This document shows, in pieces, positions 1 through 5,602 of a DNA stretch of 12,628 bases. The notes beneath the pieces are model-generated. The model saw only the letters and a program-made list of their open reading frames with translations. It searched no databases and was not told where the DNA came from. A program made the translations under genes and the position numbers. Every line of letters starts with the position of its first letter. The stretch's first letter is position 1. The stretch is taken from contig JAILFF010000251.1 in assembly GCA_024697705.1 (NCBI GenBank), positions 1 through 12,628 of the forward strand, given 5' to 3'. This stretch comes from Ruminococcus sp. Its GTDB lineage: Bacteria; Bacillota; Clostridia; Oscillospirales; Ruminococcaceae.

Positions 1-60
1 TATCGCGTATCGGCAGACCGCTCCCAAAGCGCCTCCCGCCGCCACCGCAAGAAAGCTCAC
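1..60 (-). CDS. crcB: Fluoride channel FluC/CrcB, N-terminal fragment cut by the window edge
   Basis: Only the first 20 codons are inside the window. They read from a GTG at 58-60 and contain GGALGAVCRY, which matches the GGxxGAxxRY signature at the start of the first membrane helix of FluC/CrcB fluoride channels. Such channels are small four-helix proteins that dimerise in the membrane and export fluoride. In this frame a TGA lies five codons upstream of the GTG, so the start must be here or nearly so. The upstream RBS is poor (AAGTGA at most). The gene follows the DUF1648 gene by about 75 bases on the same strand. The family call rests on one short motif; the rest of the gene is not visible. 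Confidence 0.65.
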   Translation of the reverse strand, partial: MSFLAVAAGGALGAVCRYAI

Positions 61-134
61 GGCGAGGTCACTTCATAATGAATAATATCCGCGGGGAATA
101 TCATTTCTATCACGACCTTTCAAATCGGTAAAGT

Positions 135-617
135 CTATTTATTCTCGCGGCAGACTGTTTTCACCGCGACAAGGAATATTATCAACGCAAACAAAAGCGC
201 AAATACGATCAATAATAATGCAACGGGTACGGAAGTGTTGAGCGGCTGCTGTTTTATCACCGCGTCCGACCACAGCCCCGCAAGCGAGAATATCAAAGCA
301 AGCTGTAAAATGTCCGTATAAAGCACGACCGCCGACCGCGAAAGCTCCGCGCCGCGCTCGGTAATGTTTTTAGATACACTCGCCTTGCCGACCGCCGACG
401 AAACTATCCAACACGTCAAAAGCGTTATCAGCGATATCACAAACGGATAAAAACCGTAAATCTTCTTATCAACGACGTCAAAATCGCCGCCACCTCCGAA
501 GTGAACACCGATCTCGTCGGGGAGCGAACCGTAAGCCGCCAAAAAACGTATCAGGCAGCCCGCAAAGATCAGCCATGCCGCCGCCGTGAGTATTAAGTGC
601 AGAAGTTTTGTATTCAT
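135..617 (-). CDS. DUF1648-type four-helix membrane protein
   Basis: A 160-residue integral membrane protein with four predicted helices: roughly residues 6-29, 54-77, 95-115 and 126-150. Between helices 1 and 2 sits LPDEIGVHFGGGGDFD, matching the 'P..I..HF...G..D' signature of the DUF1648 domain, found in many Firmicutes membrane proteins of unknown biochemical role (for example near SdpI-like immunity proteins). I chose the ATG at 615-617, which has AGGTGG seven bases upstream; a TTG two codons earlier sits too close to that RBS. The gene starts 19 bases after the radical SAM gene ends and is probably the last gene of the nfi transcript. No function can be assigned beyond the domain. A link to DNA repair is only positional. 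Confidence 0.8.
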   Translation of the reverse strand: MNTKLLHLILTAAAWLIFAGCLIRFLAAYGSLPDEIGVHFGGGGDFDVVDKKIYGFYPFVISLITLLTCWIVSSAVGKASVSKNITERGAELSRSAVVLYTDILQLALIFSLAGLWSDAVIKQQPLNTSVPVALLLIVFALLFALIIFLVAVKTVCRENK

Positions 618-636
618 AAGCAAGCCACCTGCACTT

Positions 637-1527
637 TCACGGCATATCGAAAAACGACAGCTGCGTATCGCCGTAGCCCGCCTTGTATGCGCGGATTATC
701 GACTTCATCTCGTAGAGTATGCCGAATTTGCCGCACTCCGCCGTGAAAAGCTCCCACAGCCGCCGTGCGTTCGGGGAAACACATTCATATCTGCCGCCGA
801 AATGCGCACGATAACGCTCCGAAAGCCCCGGAAAGTGCCTGTCAAGCTGCCGATAGAAGTATTCCCGGTTTCCCGTGCGCAAAGTCAGCCCGAAAAACGG
901 ATAAATGCACTTAACGCCGCACTCGTGAGCCGTCCGCACGATACCGAGAATATTCTCGGGTGTGTCGTTGATGAACGGCAAAATCGGCATAAGCGTTATC
1001 CCCGTGAAAAGCCCCGCCCCGGACATCTTCGCAAGCGCTTCAAACCGCTCGGAAGTCGGAGCGGTATTCGGCTCGATAATGCGGCAAAGCGCGTCGTCGG
1101 CGGTGGTTATCGTCATCTTGCACAGCACGGGCGAATGATCGGCGATCTGCTTGTACAGGTCAATATCCCGCGTGATAAGCGGCGATTTGGTTATCACCGT
1201 CGTGCCGAAGCCGTAAGCGTCTATCAGCATGAGCGCCTTTTCGGTGAGCCGTTCGGTGCGCTCGAAGGGGTTGTACGGGTCGGACATACTCCCCGTCCCT
1301 ATGATGCCCGTCTTTACCTTGCGGCGCAGCTCGTCGCGGAGAATTTCAATCGCGTTTTCCTTGGCGTGTACCGTGTCGAAATTCTCGACATGGTAGCACT
1401 CGCTGCGGCTGTCGCAGTAGATACACCCGTGACAGCACCCGCGGTAGAGGTTCATATTATAATCGTTACCGAACCAGTCGGAGGTCTTATTCTTTGAGAG
1501 AATTGTCTTAGTCCTGATGTACTCCAT
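637..1527 (-). CDS. SPL-family radical SAM protein (spore photoproduct lyase-like, COG1533)
   Basis: A 296-residue protein (from the ATG at 1525-1527) with the radical SAM cluster motif CCHGCIYC (CX3CX2C) near residue 33, binding a [4Fe-4S] cluster and S-adenosylmethionine. It is followed by GTGSMSDPYNPFE, typical of the SPL-like subgroup often labelled 'DNA repair photolyase'. True spore photoproduct lyase repairs a thymine dimer; most members of this subgroup have no proven substrate. A longer frame starts 14 codons earlier, but GAGGA lies about eight bases before the chosen ATG, which is the better start. The gene overlaps the 3' end of nfi by 20 bases, so translation is probably coupled. 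The last residues are QLSFFDMP, resembling a sliding-clamp binding peptide. Family assignment is firm, substrate unknown. Confidence 0.92.
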   Translation of the reverse strand: MEYIRTKTILSKNKTSDWFGNDYNMNLYRGCCHGCIYCDSRSECYHVENFDTVHAKENAIEILRDELRRKVKTGIIGTGSMSDPYNPFERTERLTEKALMLIDAYGFGTTVITKSPLITRDIDLYKQIADHSPVLCKMTITTADDALCRIIEPNTAPTSERFEALAKMSGAGLFTGITLMPILPFINDTPENILGIVRTAHECGVKCIYPFFGLTLRTGNREYFYRQLDRHFPGLSERYRAHFGGRYECVSPNARRLWELFTAECGKFGILYEMKSIIRAYKAGYGDTQLSFFDMP

Positions 1528-2218
1528 TTCTGAGTTCCTCGCGGGCGACGTGGGTTTCAAGGTCGGCAAGGCGGGTGGGTATGGGGATATGGCTTTCCTT
1601 GTCGGTGAGGGCTATCGTCAGCCGCATTGCCGTGTCGAGCGTGATATTGTTCCCCGCCGAAACAAACACGGGCTTTACGCCTTCATGAGTTCTGAGCGCT
1701 CTTCCGCGAACCTCTCCGTCAACGATTATTTCGGTGAAGCTGCCCGCCTGCTCGTCGGGATCGGTATATTCGGCGCCGTTCACGCGGTAATAGGTCTTAG
1801 CCACGCCGACGGTCGGAGTGCAGCTGTCCAATAAAAAGGACGCTTGTGAAGCGCTGCCCATGCGCCGCGGGTGCAGACAGCCGTTGCCGTCGAAGAACCA
1901 TATATCGGGCTTACTGTCGAGCAGAGCCATGCACTTTTCGATGAGCGGCAGCTCGCGGTAGGCAAGAAAGCCCGGCATATAGGGCACCGTGATAACGCCG
2001 TCGAAGCGCTTTTTCTCGATGACCTCGTGCGTGTTCATATCTATCACGACAATACAGCAAACGGCGCGTTCGGTCTCCCCTTCGTTCCAGTAGGCAAGAT
2101 CGACCCCGGCGCAGGTCTGCAAAGCCGCGGGGTCAAAGCCGTCCCGCAAAGTAAGCTGCTCCGAAAGAGCCGTCTGTTCGGCTTCAAAGCGCTGTTTCAT
2201 TTCCTCCAATGTCTCCAC
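1508..2218 (-). CDS. nfi: Endonuclease V (deoxyinosine 3' endonuclease)
   Basis: A 236-residue protein with the EndoV motifs in order: GVDLAYW (catalytic Asp about residue 40), VPYMPGFLAYRE (wedge segment and catalytic Glu, about 78-89), FDGNGCLHPRRMG (catalytic Asp, about 109), GVAKTYY (about 138) and a C-terminal PTRLADLETH. EndoV cleaves DNA (or RNA) one nucleotide 3' of inosine and starts repair of deaminated adenine. DGNG and the SAGNN loop differ from E. coli EndoV but, from memory, match the Bacillus YwqL branch. The start is a GTG at 2216-2218 with AGAGGTG five bases upstream. It is the first gene after a T-box leader and overlaps the radical SAM gene downstream. Length is normal for the family. 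Confidence 0.93.
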   Translation of the reverse strand: METLEEMKQRFEAEQTALSEQLTLRDGFDPAALQTCAGVDLAYWNEGETERAVCCIVVIDMNTHEVIEKKRFDGVITVPYMPGFLAYRELPLIEKCMALLDSKPDIWFFDGNGCLHPRRMGSASQASFLLDSCTPTVGVAKTYYRVNGAEYTDPDEQAGSFTEIIVDGEVRGRALRTHEGVKPVFVSAGNNITLDTAMRLTIALTDKESHIPIPTRLADLETHVAREELRNGVHQD

Positions 2219-2240
2219 AAGATCACCTCTTTATTATATC

Positions 2241-2275
2241 AAAAAATCCCCCGAAGAGCGTATACTCTCCGAGGG
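2241..2275 (-). terminator. Intrinsic terminator of the nfi T-box leader
   Basis: On the minus strand CCCTCGGAGAG (2265-2275) and CTCTTCGGGGG (2248-2258) form an 11-bp stem including G-U pairs, with a six-base loop, followed by ATTTTTT. Its 5' arm shares CCUC with the antiterminator, so the two structures exclude each other, as in a standard T-box switch. The nfi ribosome binding site follows about 16 bases later. Confidence 0.93.
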
Positions 2276-2520
2276 CGCAAAAAGCACGGTACCACCTCAG
2301 TTTATCGGCACGTCGTGCGAAGCTAAGACAGCCGACCTCAAAGCCCTTAACGCGGGAAACGCCGTGCGCTAATCGTTAGTAAATCGGAGATTTACCGGAA
2401 CCTTTCTCACGCACGAAGCTCGGGGACGTAATTCACCTGTCGGCTGCTTACCTGCTTTCACCGTCCGCAGGCTCTCTGAAAGCCGTCACCGAAGGGCTAA
2501 AAACCCGTCAAAGCCTTTTA
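2241..2520 (-). promoter_or_regulatory. T-box riboswitch leader upstream of nfi
   Basis: Read on the minus strand, the leader has a Stem I region with the AGAGA and GGTGAAA elements, a Stem III with CCCGCGTTAAGGG, and the T-box core GAGGTGGTACCGTGC (2284-2298). GAGG and GUGC pair with CCUC and GCGC, leaving the canonical UGGUACC seven-base bulge (antiterminator). The alternative is the terminator at 2241-2275. T-boxes sense uncharged tRNA through a specifier codon and the tRNA 3' end; the U of UGGU fits a discriminator A. The specifier region GAAUUACG aligns without gaps to GAAUUUCA of the pheS leader in this window. If the Phe codon there is UUC, this one is UAC (Tyr); UUA (Leu) is the alternative. 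No clear promoter lies between it and the preceding tRNA. Confidence 0.92.
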
Positions 2521-2533
2521 TATATAACAAAAA

Positions 2534-2606
2534 AGCGGATTACGAGGCTCGAACTCGCTACCTCCACCTTGGCAAGGTGGCGCTCTACCAGATGAGCTAA
2601 ATCCGC
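2534..2606 (-). tRNA. tRNA-Gly(GCC), second copy in transcript order
   Basis: A complete 73-nt cloverleaf: acceptor GCGGATT/AATCCGC, D-arm GCTC..GAGC, anticodon stem CCACC/GGTGG with loop TTGCCAA (anticodon GCC), T-loop TTCGAGC, discriminator U as expected for Gly. CCA is not encoded. The visible sequence is identical to the other Gly gene at 2720-2792. A run of six T follows directly, and then the T-box leader begins. Confidence 0.97.
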
Positions 2607-2719
2607 AGTGCTACGCGCACGGCGTGTCCGCGTAACCGTTCGCTCCGCTCACTCCATGTGCAATAACTAATTATTTTATTCCCGCGAAGTCTGCTTTGCG
2701 CAGTCCCCGCATGATAAAG
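2607..2719 (-). other. Spacer between the two tRNA-Gly genes
   Basis: No gene is seen. It contains one hairpin at 2612-2634 (TACGCG-CAC / GTG-CGCGTA with a two-base bulge) and a small imperfect hairpin GCGAAG/CTTTGC with a four-base loop near 2694-2709. Both may be processing spacers or remnants of a short palindromic repeat family. Confidence 0.5.
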
Positions 2720-2792
2720 AGCGGATTACGAGGCTCGAACTCGCTACCTCCACCTTGGCAAGGTGGCGCTCTACCAGATGAGCTAAATCCGC
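2720..2792 (-). tRNA. tRNA-Gly(GCC), first copy in transcript order
   Basis: A complete 73-nt cloverleaf that appears identical to the copy at 2534-2606: 7-bp acceptor stem GCGGATT/AATCCGC, anticodon loop TTGCCAA (anticodon GCC), T-loop TTCGAGC and discriminator U. CCA is not encoded. It starts seven bases after the discriminator of the interrupted tRNA-like gene, so the two are almost certainly cut from one precursor. Confidence 0.97.
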
Positions 2793-2799
2793 AAGTATA

Positions 2800-2912
2800 C
2801 GCATGGAACAGGACTCGAACCTATGACCCCTCGATCCCAAATAGCTGCTGTGAGGAGCTTTGACAAGTTCCGTCTTTTTCGTCGAGTGCTCTCCCGACTG
2901 AGCTATCCATGC
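2800..2912 (-). tRNA. tRNA-like gene with a 40-nt insertion in the anticodon loop (possible Pro UGG)
   Basis: A perfect 7-bp acceptor stem (GCATGGA/TCCATGC), D-arm GCTC/GAGC, a 5-bp anticodon stem CTCGA (2882-2886) / TCGAG (2830-2834) and a T-arm with loop TTCGAGT give a full cloverleaf. However, the anticodon loop is 47 nt (2835-2881) instead of 7. Only the 3' end of that loop gives a normal loop with U33: (C/T)TTGGGA, anticodon UGG with G37, the usual tRNA-Pro(UGG) loop. That implies an insert of 40 nt at 2842-2881 or 2841-2880. The G1-C72 pair and the discriminator G are unlike ordinary bacterial tRNA-Pro. All stems are intact, which argues against decay. It could be an intron-bearing tRNA, a non-translating tRNA-like RNA, or a recent pseudogene. 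Confidence 0.7.
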
Positions 2913-3006
2913 AAATCAGATGTACTAACGCAAGCTTGAACGAAATTCAAACTTGCAGCGTCAAAAGCGTTAGCTTTTGATGTTTTAAGCTTCAGCTTAA
3001 AACCAG
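2913..3006 (-). repeat. Three tandem small hairpins between tRNA-Asp and the interrupted tRNA
   Basis: Three adjacent inverted repeats fill this spacer: 2930-2940/2946-2956 (11 bp, fully paired in the minus-strand RNA counting one G-U), 2961-2968/2973-2980 (perfect 8 bp, loop of 4) and 2983-2990/2995-3002 (perfect 8 bp, loop of 4). The last two share the form N6-GC-4nt-GC-N6. None is followed by a U tract in the transcript direction, so they are not ordinary terminators. They may guide precursor processing or be copies of a short palindromic repeat. Confidence 0.75.
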
Positions 3007-3080
3007 CGACCGGAATGAGGCTCGAACTCACGACCTCCAGCGTGACAGGCTGGCGTTCTAACCAACTGAACTACCCGGCC
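3007..3080 (-). tRNA. tRNA-Asp(GTC)
   Basis: A complete 74-nt cloverleaf: acceptor GGCCGGG/TCCGGTC with two G-U pairs, D-loop with GTTGGTTA, anticodon stem CCAGC/GCTGG with loop CTGTCAC (anticodon GTC), T-loop TTCGAGC, discriminator G73 as expected for Asp. CCA is not encoded. It lies three bases after tRNA-Val. Confidence 0.97.
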
Positions 3081-3083
3081 GTA

Positions 3084-3156
3084 TGGAAGTTATAGGGATC
3101 GAACCTATGACCCTCTGCTTGTAAGGCAGATGCTCTCCCAGCTGAGCTAAACTTCC
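3084..3156 (-). tRNA. tRNA-Val(TAC)
   Basis: A complete 73-nt cloverleaf: acceptor GGAAGTT/AACTTCC, anticodon stem TCTGC/GCAGA with loop CTTACAA (anticodon TAC), T-loop TTCGATC, discriminator A. CCA is not encoded. It is the first tRNA after the promoter at 3206-3234. Its D- and T-arms closely resemble those of the interrupted tRNA-like gene two positions downstream. Confidence 0.97.
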
Positions 3157-3205
3157 ATATCGTTTGTCGGCTCACTTTGTTTTAAGTGTTTACCGAACGA
3201 TATAT

Positions 3206-3234
3206 ATTATACTACGAAAAGTCACTTCTGTCAA
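3206..3234 (-). promoter_or_regulatory. Consensus sigma-A promoter of the tRNA array
   Basis: On the minus strand TTGACA (3229-3234) and TATAAT (3206-3211) are separated by exactly 17 bases, a perfect housekeeping promoter. The tRNA-Val 5' end follows 49 bases after the -10 element. This is the only strong promoter seen before the tRNAs, and it may also feed the downstream T-box/nfi genes. Confidence 0.93.
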
Positions 3235-3301
3235 TAGGTTTTTGAAATTTTATCGGTTTCGCCAATCCGATCGTGAAATAATTGATATTTTTTATGCAAA
3301 G

Positions 3302-3331
3302 AAGAGAGCTGCATATATTTGCAGCTCTCTT
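3302..3331 (-). terminator. Hairpin after the serpin gene, probable terminator
   Basis: A perfect 12-bp inverted repeat, AAGAGAGCTGCA / TGCAGCTCTCTT, with a six-base loop, lies 9 bases past the serpin stop codon. The following minus-strand bases CTTTGCAT are only moderately T-rich, so the U tract is weak. It separates the sigma/serpin operon from the tRNA promoter. Confidence 0.65.
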
Positions 3332-3340
3332 ATCGAACAT

Positions 3341-4915
3341 TTATTCGGGAACATTCACTACTCCCACAAAGAGAGGTATCCCGTTTCCGCCAACTATCTC
3401 GAATACGAAGGGTCTGTCAAGCACGAAATCTACCTCGTTGTCGGGAGCTCCCGCGCCCATTCCGCCCATGATCGTTACAGCCGCCGCACGACAGCCCTCC
3501 TCGTCGATCATCACACGCGAATCCTGCTCCGCCTGTGAGATGAATATGCCGCCGATGTCCTCCGTGAGCGGTGTGAAATCCGAAATGCTGCTGTCAAAAA
3601 TATCCGTCACGCCAAGTTTTTTTAGCTCCGTGGACAAATTTATGTGCGCCGAAACGTCGAACTTCGGCACCGACATATGCACTATGGAATACTCGCCGTT
3701 CTCGTAATCGTTCCACGAGGTCATGAAGTTCAGCGCATCGCCGTCCGTGAAAAGCTCCTCTGCCGAAAAACCCTCGTCGGGCAGGATAAGCCGCATTTCG
3801 CCGTTGTTTTCAAGGCTCATGCTTATCGCGCCGAAGTTACCGCCGCTCCAATAGGCGGTCTGGCGGTCGGCGTGCATGAACTGAGCTTCCCTGTCGCCCG
3901 AGGGCGCATGGAACGTCTCCGCGGAGGTGTTTTCCTTTTGGAATTTCTCCAGCCACTTGCCCGAATAATTCACCGTCGAAGCAAGAGTCATCACCATGTC
4001 GGGGTCGAGTTTCAGTTCCTTCGTGTAGTCGCCGAGCAAGCCGTCGGTCTGACCGTCTATCCACCCGCGGAACATTTGTGTGTATTCCTCCGCGGCAGGG
4101 TCGCCCGTGAATATTGAGGCGTAGTAATTCTCGGCAAGCGAGTCTGCCGTGCTTTGCTTGCAGGGGAACATGGAGTTCATCCAAAGCGAATCGGCAAGAA
4201 CACAGGTCGCGGTGTTATCTTTTTTGTACACCGACTGCCACACGCTTTTCGCGTGGGAGCGCATTTCCTCGATGCTGTCCTGCCCGAGAAGCCCGAGTAT
4301 CTGTCCGCGTGAATTGCCGTCGGTTATCTCCGCCGACATACCGAGCGCCATGTACAGGCTCGCGGGCGAATAGACCTTGTTCGTGCCGTCCTGCTCCGTC
4401 ATCAGCGTTCCGACGCTGTTCCTGAAGAACTCGTCCATGCCCTTGTCGAAGCCCTCTGGCTGCTCGGAGAGCACTTTGTTGGCATTCCACCATTCTTCCT
4501 GAAGCGCTGTGAATTTTTCCCATTCCTCTTCCGTACCTTCTGTCGGCATTTCGGGGTACGGCGGAAGCTCGGGATAGACCGCCTCCGCAAGCACCTTGCA
4601 CTTCTTCGCAGAGGCAGGCGGTTCGATATTTATCGTTTCCGTCTGCTGAGTGGTCGGCGCCGATGTATTCGCGCCCGCGGCGGGCTGTGCCGAAGTACCG
4701 CTCGCCGCGGAAGACTCGTTCTCCACGGGAACAGTATTTCTCCCGTTGTAGATGTGATTTAGCGCCGCGCCCGCACCGGCGCAAACAACAAGACAAGCCG
4801 CCGCAGCCGCAAAATACCTCCATGTCTTCGGCTTAACCTGCGCGGATCTGCTCGCCTCATTTACCAGCCTGTCGTCGATGTCACCCATTGCCTCGTAAAA
4901 CTGTTCCTTTTTCAT
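3341..4915 (-). CDS. Membrane-anchored serpin, likely anti-sigma-type partner of the upstream ECF sigma factor
   Basis: A 524-residue protein. Residues 1-33 form a cytoplasmic segment with GDIDDRLVNEA, a pattern I associate with clostridial membrane proteins encoded beside ECF sigma factors. Residues about 34-53 are one hydrophobic helix, followed by a Ser/Thr/Pro/Glu-rich linker to about 155. The rest is a serpin fold: VYSPASLYMALGM early, DRPFVFEIVGGNGIPLFVG at the end, and a hinge EEGCRAAAVT at 472-481. Serpins trap serine or cysteine proteases when the reactive loop is cut. The small residues at P12-P9 suit an inhibitory hinge; Cys at P14 and Arg at P13 are unusual. P1 falls within GGMGAGAP but cannot be fixed, because the loop is 2-3 residues longer than in alpha-1-antitrypsin. 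Its ATG overlaps the sigma stop (ATGA). Confidence 0.88.
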   Translation of the reverse strand: MKKEQFYEAMGDIDDRLVNEASRSAQVKPKTWRYFAAAAACLVVCAGAGAALNHIYNGRNTVPVENESSAASGTSAQPAAGANTSAPTTQQTETINIEPPASAKKCKVLAEAVYPELPPYPEMPTEGTEEEWEKFTALQEEWWNANKVLSEQPEGFDKGMDEFFRNSVGTLMTEQDGTNKVYSPASLYMALGMSAEITDGNSRGQILGLLGQDSIEEMRSHAKSVWQSVYKKDNTATCVLADSLWMNSMFPCKQSTADSLAENYYASIFTGDPAAEEYTQMFRGWIDGQTDGLLGDYTKELKLDPDMVMTLASTVNYSGKWLEKFQKENTSAETFHAPSGDREAQFMHADRQTAYWSGGNFGAISMSLENNGEMRLILPDEGFSAEELFTDGDALNFMTSWNDYENGEYSIVHMSVPKFDVSAHINLSTELKKLGVTDIFDSSISDFTPLTEDIGGIFISQAEQDSRVMIDEEGCRAAAVTIMGGMGAGAPDNEVDFVLDRPFVFEIVGGNGIPLFVGVVNVPE

Positions 4916-5478
4916 ATGTTAAATCCCCTTTCCGTAAGATAGCCACGCAGCTGTTTTCTTAATCTGTTCAGCGTGACCGATACAGTGTTCTCTGTTTTCT
5001 TGTATCTTTTTGCTATGACCGAAATGCTGTCGGAGTACCAGTAGCGGCGTATGAACATACCGCGCTTTTCAGCCGTCTGTTCTTCAAGAAATTCGCCGAT
5101 CGCCCGCGAAAGCTCCCGCCTTGAAAGCGCGTCCTCGGGGGTCTCGCCGCCCGAGACTATCTCGGCGATCTCGTCCAGAATGACCGTCATCTCGCCGCCG
5201 CCGCGCTTTCCCGCGTGCATCGCCTTGTATCTGTTGAATGATATATTCCGCGTTATTCTTCCCAGAAACGCCGAGAGAATCTCGGGAACGGTCGGCGGTA
5301 TCGTGTTCCACGCCTTAAGAAAGGTATCGTTCACACATTCCTCGGCGTCCTCGCGGCTGTGAAGAATATTCATCGCTATCTTACCGCAGTAGCCGCCGTA
5401 TTTGGCGTTCGTTTCGATGACGGCACGCTGATTTCTTTCGCGGTAAAGATCAAGTATCTCGTTATCCTCCATGCTCAT
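4912..5478 (-). CDS. ECF-type sigma-70 family RNA polymerase sigma factor
   Basis: A 188-residue protein with the ECF layout. Region 2 (about residues 15-90) contains HSREDAEECVNDTFLKAW, the usual -10 recognition helix, then RITRNISFNRYKA. Region 4 (about 130-185) contains RYWYSDSISVIAKRYKKTENTVSVTLNRLRKQLR, a helix-turn-helix for -35 recognition. A 40-residue linker joins them. ECF factors redirect RNA polymerase to stress or envelope genes and are usually held by a membrane anti-sigma partner. The start ATG has GGGAGGTG a few bases upstream. The 3' end overlaps the serpin gene by four bases (ATGA), implying coupled synthesis in a fixed ratio. No autoregulated ECF promoter could be named with confidence in the 80 bases upstream. 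Confidence 0.92.
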   Translation of the reverse strand: MSMEDNEILDLYRERNQRAVIETNAKYGGYCGKIAMNILHSREDAEECVNDTFLKAWNTIPPTVPEILSAFLGRITRNISFNRYKAMHAGKRGGGEMTVILDEIAEIVSGGETPEDALSRRELSRAIGEFLEEQTAEKRGMFIRRYWYSDSISVIAKRYKKTENTVSVTLNRLRKQLRGYLTERGFNI

Positions 5479-5556
5479 TTTTCACCTCCCGTTCTCGTTT
5501 TGTTGTCCCTTTCACTCATAATGACAGCTTTCATCGGATAATCTTACAGAAAAAAA

Positions 5557-5592
5557 TAAAAAAATTCCCGGCGCTTGTTTTCACGCCGGGAA
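5557..5592 (-). terminator. Strong intrinsic terminator of ireB
   Basis: On the minus strand TTCCCGGCG (5584-5592) pairs perfectly with CGCCGGGAA (5565-5573) across a ten-base loop, followed by a run of T. It begins within about 20 bases of the ireB stop and isolates it from the sigma/serpin operon. Confidence 0.95.
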
Positions 5593-5602
5593 ATCATGCC
5601 TT

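Noticed and set aside
586..1497. A 303-codon plus-strand open frame opposite the radical SAM gene
   Set aside because: Antisense shadow of a gene with intact cluster-binding motif; no RBS and no family signature.
637..1569. Longer start for the radical SAM protein at 1569
   Set aside because: It would overlap nfi by 62 bases and lacks the good GAGGA site found before the ATG at 1527.
1508..2218. EndoV with Asn in the place of the His in the late SPGH motif and of the E. coli DGHG His
   Set aside because: At first this looked like loss of a key residue, but as I recall the Bacillus YwqL-type EndoV branch has the same DGNG and GN pattern, so it appears to be a subfamily trait.
2835..2881. Group I intron in the tRNA anticodon loop
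   Set aside because: The insert is only 40 nt, far too short for a group I catalytic core, and no P/Q/R/S-like elements are seen.
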